In this document: one piece after another, positions 24,426 to 35,000 of the stretch | How positions within the stretch are numbered: position 1 is the first letter of the stretch | How the letters are laid out: each line of letters starts with the position of its first letter | NCBI GenBank assembly: GCA_007844125.1 | Contig: CM017571.1 | Span: 26,378,940-26,442,939, forward strand | Reading direction: 5' to 3' | Source: Sinonovacula constricta | Lineage: Eukaryota > Mollusca > Bivalvia > Cardiida > Solecurtidae | Length of the DNA stretch: 64,000 bases | The notes under the pieces: model-generated | Databases searched by the model: none | What the model was told of the DNA's origin: nothing | The model's input: only the letters and a program-made list of their open reading frames with translations | Made by a program: the position numbers and the translations under genes

Positions 24426-25498
24426 AATTTTGTGACTCATAAAAAACTATGAAAAAAGAAGAGTTTTATAGACTTTTATTTCATCGACCCAAAATGGCCG
24501 AATTGCATTTCAGGGTACTAGTAAATAAAACAACAGCAAGTCAGAAAAAGAAGTACATAGACACACAGTTGGTTTAGTTTTATTTTGCCAATTCTCAGTA
24601 TTATGAAAATGATTCATACTGACGACATCATCAGTGATTTAAGAAATGTTCATATAAAAAACACAAACCTATGCAAGGAACACATTTTTGTCAATTTTCC
24701 AAAATAGTAGCAGGTATAACACAATTACGATAAAACAACTTCTCAATCAGAGATGTATAATTGGCACAAAATATCATTGAATACTGATTGATAACATAAA
24801 AAATAGGAACGTTCACCACAGCTAACTCAAGTTTTGTTCATTTAAAAAAACTGACACCCCCGCCTTTTACCTTCAACAAAATGATGCAGTTTTAGCTAAA
24901 TATATGTAATTAATTAAGAATGAGTTATTTACTGCTATAACTTGCTTTTTAACCTTTAAATGTAGATAAATTAAAAGATACGAAATCAATTATGCCACAT
25001 ATAACAATTGATATATTTCAAAAATCACTTTGACAATCCATTATATGAAAATATTGTGAAATTAATACAGTTTATCATGTTTAAAAATCAAACATTTTGG
25101 AAAATCATACTGTAGTTTCAACTGAAAAATTGAGCAACAAATCGATAAATTAGTTTCTTCTGTACACATCCTCAAATGTGTTTTAACTGTCACCCTATGT
25201 TATCTTGTGGAAATGAAACCAATACATTGTTGCTTAATATCATGCCAACAACTACATAATAATATTTTGCCAGTACCTTTTTCAATTTTACATTTACATT
25301 TATTCAAGATAATGAAGAAGCCGAATCAAACTTAATATACCAACATGTTTCAAACATACTAATAGGGAGACTCACAGGCTGTTGAAGGATGACACCAAAC
25401 AAGAGTGTGGATATTATACCTTTTAACTTGAACACTCTCCTCACTTGAACATCTGTGTTCAACTCAAACACTTCCTAAACCATAAAAGTCTTAATTAA
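24426..25498. other. No gene recognised
   Basis: AT-rich DNA without a plausible coding frame, terminus or tandem structure. Confidence 0.5.
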
Positions 25499-25502
25499 TT
25501 AA

Positions 25503-25995
25503 AGTGGTGGCCCTTATAGATAGTTCCCACATCATTAAAGATCCCTTATCTTGGCAGCCAAATTATTAAATTGTATAGAAACGTAAATTTTCTTGTAATT
25601 TCTTCATTTGTAGTTCAAAAATATAAAGCTATACACCATTGGAAAGCTCTTAAAATTCAAATTTTTAGATACAGTATTTTTTAAATTGATGAATGCACAA
25701 AGAATTAATAATATTATTGGCTCATCCTTAAACAGTATAAATAGTGTATCTTTTTTTATTGTATTTCTTTACCTTTTAAACAATCAAAATATAAGTTTTG
25801 GTATTTAAAATACTTCATAAAAGCTGTCTAATTTGATACAAAATTCAGTAAAATAGACTGAAAGATCAAAACACAGTGGTGAGTTGAATACAGTACATAT
25901 TTCCAGATTTCGGCCTGCATTAGCTTCTGCCTTCCATGATGGCAGCCTTAAACTGTCTTATCAGTGCCTATGACATCACATGGAAACTATCTATT
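25503..25995 (+). mobile_element. TTAA-family element, long subfamily, right-truncated
   Basis: It begins AAGTGGTGGCCC directly after TTAA and parallels 51,650-52,080. Shared segments are CCCTTATCTTGGCAGCC, TTTCTTCATTTGT, AAAGCTATACACCATT, GGTGAGTTGAATACA and ATGACATCACATGGAAA. It ends where the complete copy would continue into its internal ORF region. No coding content is seen. Confidence 0.68.
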
Positions 25996-26158
25996 GCTTG
26001 ATTACACTACACAATCAACTATTGATATTACAAGATTACTAATGTGTTGGCACAGCTTGGAAAGTGCTTGGATTTTACATTTACTTTTATTCAAGGTAAT
26101 GTCTAGAAAGTATTTTATAAATTGGTCACTCTAGGCTGCCCATCACAATTTCCGAAAG

Positions 26159-26772
26159 TCAATACCTCCCAGTAAATAGGTCCCTGATGGCATCCTTAAC
26201 AGAGCTATGATGTACAACTCTAAGAAGCTGTAGATAAAGGCCTGATCCAGCAACGCTCTCTGCCGATGATCTTTTTATTATACCGCTCCCGATAAATATG
26301 TCCAGGAATCTTACGTTTTAGGCTTTCTGAGTGTTGAACAGAATCACGTGTCTAACTGCGTCAAGTTGAAAGTTATGAGCTAGAAAGATGCCTGAATGAC
26401 ATAAGCCCAGAATATGTTGCAGTGCACCCACATCGGCCACATCAGCATTGTGTGCATCAAACTCAGTAGTTGAAATGCTAAATTCCCATGACGTTGGCTT
26501 TGTTTCTGAATCGTTCATTTAAACACAGATAAACTGTCTACACCGTCAAAAACTTGTCTGAACTTGTTGGTTTTGAGCAGTGCTGAGACCAAAACGAGAA
26601 AATCGTTTCATTCACCAAAATGAGCCACGACAAAAACACAAAGAAACGTTTCTAGCCAAGTGGCAAGTGTGTCAAGGGCAGGATGTATTGAAATAAACTG
26701 CACTTTCCTTCCATGAACAAACAACCATCTCCACCACAAATGCCTGTGATTTTACGTTCCTGCTATGAAATG
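26159..26772 (-). pseudogene. DEDDh 3'-5' exonuclease-like pseudogene (PML-type C-terminal domain)
   Basis: Reading the minus strand in order gives pieces in three frames. They are a TGICGGDG / LFMEGK section, HPALDTLATWLETF, VVAHFGE followed by FLVLVSALLKTNKF, and then (26,518-26,318) DAHNADVADVGALQHILG. Last comes SAESVAGSGLYLQLLRVVHH ending DLFTGRY. The order matches the exonuclease-like proteins related to the PML C-terminal domain. In these, a VAHN block gives the second acidic motif, an HNA-x-x-DV block gives the third, and an AxxIAxSGL helix follows. Here VAHN has become VAHF and frames change at least three times, so it is inactive. Such ORFs are numerous in mollusc genomes, often near transposons. 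The family call is from memory of motifs. Confidence 0.58.
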
Positions 26773-26794
26773 GGTATTGTAGATCTTACATACT

Positions 26795-27040
<246 letters not shown>

Positions 27041-27044
27041 CTGA

Positions 27045-27170
27045 CCTGCGGTGTGCCGGTAGTTCTATCCAGACATTGATCTGGGGTCTTCCTCCACCAT
27101 AACAGCTGGGCAGCACTATAATGATCGTAATTGGTTGCTGCGTATCTCAAAAACATAAACAAAACAAGTC
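27045..27170 (+). mobile_element. SINE fragment (3' body and tail)
   Basis: AGTTCTATCCAGACATTGATCTGG through CCATAACAGCTGGGCAGCAC to an A-rich AACATAAACAAAACAAG tail resembles 34,870-35,000. It also resembles the reverse complement of 37,870-38,055, where a tRNA-like B box precedes the same body. The 5' half is missing here. Confidence 0.5.
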
Positions 27171-27251
27171 CCTGTTATGGTTAAAACAACTTGTTATGAG
27201 AGATCATTTACATTTTTTTTAGATCATCATAAACATTTTCTGAAACAAAAG

Positions 27252-27335
27252 AGGAGCGCGATTCTCTAGTGGTAGGGAACATGACTATGCATCACGGGGT
27301 AAGTGGTTCGAACCTTGGTCCGGTCGCTGCGAATT
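27252..27335 (+). other. tRNA-like sequence (SINE head or tRNA pseudogene)
   Basis: TCTAGTGGTAGGG and GGTTCGAACCTTGGTCC occupy A-box and B-box positions about 30 bases apart. A full acceptor stem is not evident and no CCA-proximal pairing is seen. A tRNA-derived repeat head is therefore more likely than a working tRNA gene. Confidence 0.4.
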
Positions 27336-27519
27336 TGTTTTGTTTGATTTTAAATACACTGCACGTTTATGATCATAATAGCGAATTTCAGCTATTTTGA
27401 TGGAGAAAACCCCCAAACAACAGTATGGGTAGAATCACCGACACGTCACAGACCTTCTATAAGGCCTTCACTCATTAAGCCATTCGCCCCGGTAATGACT
27501 TGAACTCAGTCAGGTATAA

Positions 27520-27854
27520 AATATGTTATTTATACATGACATTGGAATAAAACATAACAGTGATTAAGGTCTCCAGAATCCAGCTGATTCCAATGTTGAA
27601 GAAGACTATCACTGCAAAACAAATACAATCCTGAATTTATTCTAAGTATGTAATAAATAATTATATGGATGGGGATTTACCGCATTTCCATGAGAAAGGC
27701 TTCACTTAATGTCTGAGAAAGCAATGGCCAGCGTCCCAATGGTCTCACCGGCACACTCTTCCTTAAAATTTAAGTTAGTCTGACCTCTGGGCGTCAAGTT
27801 CTGTGTTGACAGGAGAGTTTTCACCCCGTCAAGACCACCGACACTTTCAATCAT
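27520..27854 (-). other. Possible two-exon minus-strand coding fragment
   Basis: A 50-codon frame (27,854-27,702) begins MIESVGGLDGVKTLLSTQNL and continues with NLNFKEECAGETIGTLAIAF. It is preceded by a pyrimidine-rich stretch ending AAAG. A GTGAAG donor candidate at 27,705 and a strong TATTTGTTTTGCAG acceptor at 27,612 would remove 94 bases and extend the protein by about 30 residues to a stop. Read alone in another frame, the second segment gives a hydrophobic FFNIGISWILETLITVMF helix, so its phase is uncertain. The family is not recognised. Confidence 0.28.
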
Positions 27855-28220
27855 AGCTTTTAAAAGTAAAGAAATTAGTTAATTAGCATACCATTATCGA
27901 GATAATACCATATGCGATATTAAACTAATTTAGGTGAATACATTTTCTGTTTATCAGCAACACTACTAAAGCCATTCAGACAACATAAGACGGAAACCAC
28001 TTCATATAAATTTTAATGGATGTAAACTTGGAATCTGAACTTTAAGCAAAAACTTGACAAGGTAAGCAGCCATAAGTCAGTAATTATACAATAAAGGCTT
28101 TGGTGATTGTCTGTTGAATATATCTTAATACTTCCTCAACTCCATTTAATGGGCATAACCAACTCTGGTTTGTTGATGTACATGTTTGCCGTGTGTCAAA
28201 TGCATGTCAAATGAAGATTC

Positions 28221-28540
28221 AAGGTGGTGTCCGACAGTTTGGGCTATTTTTTATCTCTCGTGAAACCAAATTAATTAATTACTTGAAAAGACATTGCAAA
28301 ATGCTGCTTATTGGTGCCCAACATCCATGTGAAAATTAAAGCATAACACCCCACTTGTCATTACCAAAAAAATCATTCTCTATGAGCCACGCTGCGCAGT
28401 GTGACAGTTAGCTATATTTTAAAATAAGAAAACCACGTGACCACTTGCTTTTGTGATCATGACATATGATCATCCGAGTAATCAGCTCTGACGTAGGTTT
28501 CTATTTTTAGCTAATTCCCCATCAAGTTTTTTTTAAATTT
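28221..28540 (+). mobile_element. TTAA-family element, short subfamily, right-truncated
   Basis: Starts AAGGTGGTGTCCGACAGTTT after a mutated target. It carries the GAGCCACGCTGC marker and AAAACCACGTGACCAC and fades out near AGCTAATTCCCC. No coding content is seen. Confidence 0.7.
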
Positions 28541-29232
28541 GAAATAATGGTCCTTTAATGAAATTAATGCCATGATTTGTATTGTATTGCATCCTTTACA
28601 TGCACTAAAGTATAGGTTTATGCAACAATAAGGCACAAAATAGTAAGAACATGGGTTAGTTGTTGTTACATGTAGAGATATAGGCTTGTACATATATACA
28701 ACCTGTAAGCAATGGAAATTCAGGTCTGATGTCACGTGATGGGGTTTTCCTCATATTTATCGAGTATTTATTATCAAATAAATATATTTTTATCTTTGAA
28801 ACTATTGTGAATCTCTTTTATCAGTATGTATGATACATTCTATTGCTAATGGCAAATATAAAGAAACGCTGCTACACTGGTACCGATCACTGACGATGCC
28901 GGTAACGAAAAGTGCCGATGTAAAAACCGACTTCAACATCGCCAATATTCGGTACTGTAGTCCCATTGCACATGCTTTACCTTAATTGTATATGGAAGTA
29001 AACTACTTGGCGGATATCTTCTTCCATAACAAAGTGTGTACAGAGTGTCTACATACAGGATTGTGATATAGGCGCTCTCTATCTTTACATGCAGTATTTA
29101 CGTTCTTGTTTAAGTGAATATCTGGATACCACACAAAGTGTGTGACCGCAACATGTTCGGTGTCAATATGTGTGTACAATTCCCTCTGCGAAAATAAGAA
29201 TGTTTGTTCTTTTCTGTGATAACTTATTTACG
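28541..29232. other. No gene recognised upstream of the GMC pseudogene
   Basis: AT-rich sequence. The small minus-strand ORF at 28,511-28,735 has no recognisable features. An upstream in-frame ATG exists at 29,170, but residue alignment with the family favours the start at 29,233. Confidence 0.5.
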
Positions 29233-31056
29233 ATGGACAAGAAAACATCCGTTATAGCAGTTGTTGCGACTGGTTCCGCAGTTTTTCTGTTGTACAAACT
29301 GTTTAAGAAACGCAATTCAACAGTAATACCACTGGAGAAGATTCTCGAAGAGTATGATTACATTGTCGTCGGAGCGGGCTCTTCGGGGTTGGTTTTGGCA
29401 GCTAGACTCTCGGAAGATGCCGACAAAACTGTGCTGCTGCTGGAGGCTGGTGGTGAAGAGACGTCGAACCCTTTGTTTAACATTCCACTGACATCTGACA
29501 AGCTTCAGTTATCCGAAACTGACTGGAAATATTTTACCGAGCCGCAGAGCAAGTCATCTCTAGCAAGTATAGTTGGAGGAAAACATCACTACTGGCCAAG
29601 AGGTTAGGTGCTTGGGGGCTGCAGTCAGTATAACTACATGCAATACGTCAGAGGAAGTCGATATTACTATGATGAATGGTCTGAAAACGGTTGTGATGGG
29701 TGGAGTTAAGATGATGTTTTGCCGTATTTCCTGAAGTCAGAAGACTGTCTCATTGATGAACTGAAAGCAAGCCCTTATCATAACACAGGCGGACCACTAG
29801 GAGTGTCGAAAGAATCGGCACTAAGTGAAGTGAATAAACGATTTGTTGCAGCTGGGAAAGAGATTGGATTGAAGGAAGTTGATTATAATGGAGAAGAACA
29901 ACTTGGATTTAGTGCCAGTCAACTAACGGTACGTGGAGGTAAACGAGGGAGCACTGATCGGGAGTTTTTGCGGCCGGCCTTGAAAAGAAGCAACGTACAT
30001 GTTGCAGTCAATTCACACGTAATGAAGGTTGAAATAACAGACTTCATAGCCACCGGAATAACTTTCATTAAAGATGGAAAGTTGAGAACGGTGCGGGCAA
30101 GAAAAGAGATTGTTCTGTCGGCAGGCGCAATTGGATCGCCGCATATTTTGATGCTGTCGGGTATTGGACCAAGGTCACATCTTGAGAGTTTTGGGATACC
30201 AGTGCATGTCGATCTTCCGGTAGGGGAAAATCTTCAAGACTATTTGTTGCTAATAATGCGATCTGACATCAAAGAGTCTATTGGCATCACTAAAAGTAAA
30301 GCAACGTCACTTGCAACATTGGCAAAACATGTATTGTTCAAGTAAGGGTTTCTTACATCACCTAGATTATCTTGCACGGCTTCTGTCAAATCACGTCTGT
30401 GTACGTCGAAATATCCTGACGTTCAGACTCACATGTTTGGGTTGCAAGCTACGCGTAACGATGTCAAAATGGACCTGAAAAAATACACGACATATTTCCA
30501 GAAGAAAGCCAGGACGGCATAACAATGATTCCATTTTTGCTTCACCCCAAAAGTCGTGGAACCATTCGGCTCAGGAGAAGCAATCCATTTAATTATCCTG
30601 CCATTGACCCGAATTACTAGTACCTAGACGATGACGAAGACGTCAATGTCTTCATCGAAGCAATACATTACGTTGAGAAGCTGTTTGAGACAAGCGCATT
30701 TAAGGAAATCGGCACAAGTATGCAAGGCCTGCTTGGTCTCGACATCTGTAAAGGCCTTCAAGATGGCTCGGATGAGTACTGGGAGCAGTTTGTCCATCAC
30801 TTGGCTCAGACGGTGTACCGCCCTACATCAACGTGCGTGCAAGATGGATCCAGAGGGAGATCCAAAAACCGTTGTGGATCCGGCTCTACGCGTGAAAGGG
30901 ATCCGAGGTCTCCGGGTGGCGGATGCGTCCATTATGCAGAACGTGGTGTCTGGAAATACGAATGCTCCGTGTATCATGATAGCTGAAAAGGCCGCTGACC
31001 TCATTCGAGGTAAAGACACAGTGGCAGCAATACGCGAGAAGACAAAAAAGACGTAG
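29233..31056 (+). pseudogene. GMC oxidoreductase (choline/alcohol dehydrogenase-like), intronless pseudogene
   Basis: About 608 codons, the usual length of animal GMC flavoenzymes, which oxidise alcohols with FAD. A hydrophobic anchor (residues ~6-24) precedes VVGAGSSG (47-52, FAD Rossmann motif) and LLLEAGGE. The second GMC signature is GAIGSPHILMLSGIGP (~297). The C-terminal part has [28 protein letters not shown] and [19 protein letters not shown]. Lesions are a TAG at 29,605 inside the RGxVLGG motif, TAA at 29,707, TAA at 30,343, a frameshift near 30,495, TAG at 30,618, and a TGCG duplication at ~30,834. The catalytic His region reads VYRPTSTC, with Arg where His is expected. There are no introns across a gene that is usually interrupted, so retroposition is possible, but no poly(A) tail is seen. 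Confidence 0.9.
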
Positions 31057-31193
31057 GCCCCACTTATATGGAAACGTTCTTCCACATTCACACTGACATG
31101 ATTTTGATTATACAAATCATACAGCGAAATTCAAGTTCAATTCATGGAAAATGAAGACATTGGCGCGTTGAGATATCTTCGACCATAGCAGTC

Positions 31194-31308
<115 letters not shown>

Positions 31309-31363
31309 ATTAGCGACTTCCACTTCTAAACGTCTTTTTATATCTAGAACTATACGTACCAAA

Positions 31364-31396
31364 AAAAGACCTACACCATGTGTATAGGTCTTTTCT
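31364..31396. repeat. Short perfect hairpin
   Basis: AAAAGACCTACAC and GTGTATAGGTCTTTT pair around a CAT-rich loop. It may be the tip of a MITE or chance. Confidence 0.5.
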
Positions 31397-31439
31397 GTCA
31401 CAATGAACTAGAATAGCGATTGACACTGCGAGAGTGACT

Positions 31440-32938
31440 AGACTTTATCAATATGGCGGACAGGTTTGCTTCACTCGGAACTCCTCAAGTAATTCCGTCC
31501 TCGGGACAATCATCCCTCGCCTGTATCTGGTTCAATGATACTTACAGAAATCACGATCGTTTTGTTCGCCGGAAGTCGGAAGAAGAATATACCTTAAATG
31601 TAGTGCGCACAAAACAACAACAATGGCATCGTTTGACAGCTGTTTGTCTTCTGCGCTGGGTAAATTAAATCGGATGATTTAAAATTGAAGCCGCAACGAA
31701 TTGAAGTTTTAAATGCAAACTTTGTGGGGAGAGATACTCTGGTGTGTTGCCAACAGGCTTTGGAAAATGTTTGATATATCAGATACTACCCTATATGTTG
31801 GCTGTATGTGCGCGTTTCTGTAGCTAAATATATCACTGTATTATTATTGCATTAGGTAGAAAAACAATGTTTATCTCCTGCAGTGAGCTGTCATCCGAGC
31901 TGCCATCTTTGTTTTGACTTCTGTCACAAAAGTAGTCCATTTAGGGAAATGGACGAAATGATCCGACTACCTACTATCCTCTTCGATACTTTAAAATCTC
32001 AGTTCAAATCTCGTTCGGCGACGATTCTTGTTTGATGGCAGAGGTAACGGATTTGAAAAGCACGTGACCCCTGATGAGAAGAATGGTATAAACGTCACGT
32101 GATGTATCCTGTCTACGTTACCCTTATACTCAAAATTGTGTATGATTCGGAGAAATTGTTGGTTGACTTGTGGCATGAACTTTATTTATACTCAGTTAAA
32201 TGGTGCTCAGTCAGGCTGTTTGATAAAGCAAATTTAATCTCGCCGGACTTTTTTCCGAGGTGATGGTTGTGTAAATACTTTTTGCATTGATCCAATCTCC
32301 TTTTACGTATTCATTCATGGTCCGAAAGAGCATTTTTCTGTTTTATCAATTAGTTATTATACATGCATGCATCGCATCACAAACATAACCCTTATTCAAT
32401 TATTTTTTATTTGATACGAGCATTGTACGTGCGTACCGAGATTTATTGATGCTGACTTGAAACCAAATGGTGTACCAAATAGATTCCGATCAGATTATTT
32501 GTTTAGGTATCTCAAGATTCTTTGTCTGGCGGAATGTAAGTCATTGCCCCAAGCCGAAAGTGGCTATTCTAGATCGAGTCATTTTGCAAAAGCTCTGACA
32601 ATACATCCTTTGCAGGAAGTGAGTTATTATTAAGTACTTTAAAACATTTTACAATAAATACAATTTATAAATATATAAATAAGTTGCTTACTTGGCGTTA
32701 TAGATGATTCTTTCATTTTAAATGGACCTTTAAAATGTCAATTTGTATACATGTATATGTATATTGTTGTATTTTTGTTTTTCCCTAGTTGCTTAAACAA
32801 AGTATGTATACAGGAATTAAATATTGTTTGAGTATGATCAAATATGCATTTAACTCTATTATATGTTTGCAAATTTACCAACGTTTTGAAAAATGGCAAT
32901 GGTATAGCGTCCTTGCTAGCATTGTCAAAGCAAATATG
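31440..32938. other. No gene recognised
   Basis: A 71-codon plus ORF from 31,453 (MADRFASLGTPQVIPSSG) has a reasonable start context but no recognisable domain. The segment near 31,990-32,040 (CAAATCTCGTTCGGCGACGA) is similar to the reverse complement of 23,755-23,800, so part of the stretch is dispersed repeat. Confidence 0.4.
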
Positions 32939-33115
32939 GATAGTTCCACGACTGGTTGACCCGGCGTGTGGCTAATGTGACTGGCTGTGGTTTCATGCCA
33001 GGTGTTCACTTCATGCTATACACAGTGAAGGCGGCACTATAACTGCTTCAAGTGGACACGGTCTCTAAATAACTGAAATAATGTCGGTAGGACGATAAAC
33101 CCAAACAAACTGACA
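32939..33115 (+). mobile_element. Short interspersed repeat, copy A
   Basis: TAGTTCCACGACTGGTTGAC through TCATGCCAGGTGTTCAC and ATACACAGTGAAGGCGGCAC to GGACGATAAACCCAAACAAAC. The same ~175-bp sequence recurs at 34,353. An ACAAAC-type A-rich end and short uniform length suggest a SINE. No A or B box is obvious. Confidence 0.65.
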
Positions 33116-34352
33116 CATTTTATTCATTTAGTTAACAGCTGTATTAATAGCACGACATAACACACTGTGAGACCTGTAAGAGTAAGACTGCATTTTAGCA
33201 AAAATAACTTGACACAACAATTTACATTATGGAAAATAGATATGTTTAATATAGACACTCGCTTTAATGAAAGATGTCTTGTTAATTGGTTTGGCTTAAT
33301 TTTTCAAGAGTTCGCACTTGACACACTTATGGACCTATTGACAATGTCTACTTATTACATGGGAGGAAGATACCAAGCCATTTACTGTGTAGTCTGGTCC
33401 ATTCCAGCTTAGTAGGCGAAAAAACTTTCATAATAATATTCATACTTTATGAACTTGGAAAGGGGAGTAACTCGTACATTCAAATATGGTCTGGTTTATA
33501 AAGTTATTTCCCCTACATTTAATTACTATTTTAGAATCTGTGCCGCATTAGTGTTATTGTAACTCCATATTCACTTCAATTTTTCTTAAAAAATAATTCT
33601 TCATAACAGTGCAGTCTATTGGAACATAAATCATTGTGAATTTCTTGTGTATTTCCTTATATTTATGTCAAATGAACTAATCATATATAAAAATACAATC
33701 ATGTGGTTTGGTTTATTTACTATTTTGGATAAGGCATTCATTTTAATACCACACATCACTGTGGTATGCAGATAAAATGTCTATATATTTCAGTTACTAT
33801 TATTTCATTTAACTCAACTTATTTATTCTGCAGTTCTAAGTTTATATAACATGTGAATATGCTTGCCTTCAAATATCTATGAAGACTTATTTCATTTTCG
33901 TTAGCAATTTTACTTGTAGGTTTGCCTTTGTGTCCATCTTAGGTAATGCAACCAAAGTTTAAAGGTAAAAGGTTAAACTTTAATCATCTTAATTACTTTT
34001 ACAATTATTACTAAGCACTAAAAAATCTTAGTGCACTATCGTACAGCAACACAATACGGTCACAAGATATAATACCAGGGACACAGCAGCAATAGTACAG
34101 ATCCTGATCAGTCAAGGCTCCATCTACAGGAACTGTATATTATATATGCCATAACCTAATCTCAGCTGGCTCGGAGATAAATAATTTGTTTTTTAAGATT
34201 CTTGCTGTTGTTTTGGATGTTACTTTAATATAAAACTGAACATTGATTACTGTAAACATATATAAAAACAACATCTTTTCATGTAAAGAGTTGAGACCAA
34301 GTGCAAAATACAAGCACAGTATAAATTAACTATATATTAAATGAAGACTGTT

Positions 34353-34535
34353 GTAGTTCCACGACTGGTTGGCCCGGTGTCAGGATAATGTGACTGGGTG
34401 TGGTATCATGCCAGGTTTCACGGCATGCTATACACAGTGAAGGCAGCACTATAACTGTTTCAAGTGGACACCTTCTCCAGATAACTGAAATACTGTTGGT
34501 GGGACGATAAACCCAATAAACAAATTTTCACTGAC
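34353..34535 (+). mobile_element. Short interspersed repeat, copy B
   Basis: Second copy of the 32,939 repeat, starting TAGTTCCACGACTGGTTGGC and ending GGACGATAAACCCAATAAAC. It lies inside block R3 and is absent from R1 and R2, so it inserted after those blocks separated or was lost from them. Confidence 0.65.
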
Positions 34536-34869
34536 TTAAAATAAACTGGCCATAGTAAGGGTGCTCAACTCTAAAACCTTGTATATTGTTTTTCATAGTT
34601 TTCAGCCTCTTTTAGTCATTTAATTTTTTAAGTTAATTTCTAAAGTCATAATACATTTTATACCAATTTTTATTTGTTTACAAAATTCTGACCCTGAATA
34701 ACTTAATCAAGACGTTAATGAAAAAAATAAGAAGAAATATATAATATATACATTCACAGGGTTTTATGGGATTATTTAGATTTCCTCTTAGCATCCATTT
34801 TGATATGGCTTCGTAAATTTAAACTTTTAATTGGTTTAATTTGAATTCATTCATTTTGAAGGAGAGTTT

Positions 34870-35000
34870 TGATGTAGTAAGGTTTTCCAGCTAACCTGGA
34901 GTGCTATGGTGGTTCTACCCAGGAGTAAATCTGGGGCTTTCCTTCACTAATAGTTAACTGGACCGTAATTGTATCGGTGCAATGTAACAAAAACAATAAG
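34870..35000 (+). mobile_element. SINE fragment, same body as 27,045
   Basis: GGTTCTACCCAGGAGTAAATCTGG through TCGGTGCAATGTAACAAAAAC. The B-box head is not evident. Confidence 0.45.

Noticed and set aside
33167..33412. 81-codon plus ORF between SINE copies
   Set aside because: Not recognised, not conserved in the paralogous blocks and surrounded by repeat. Treated as chance.
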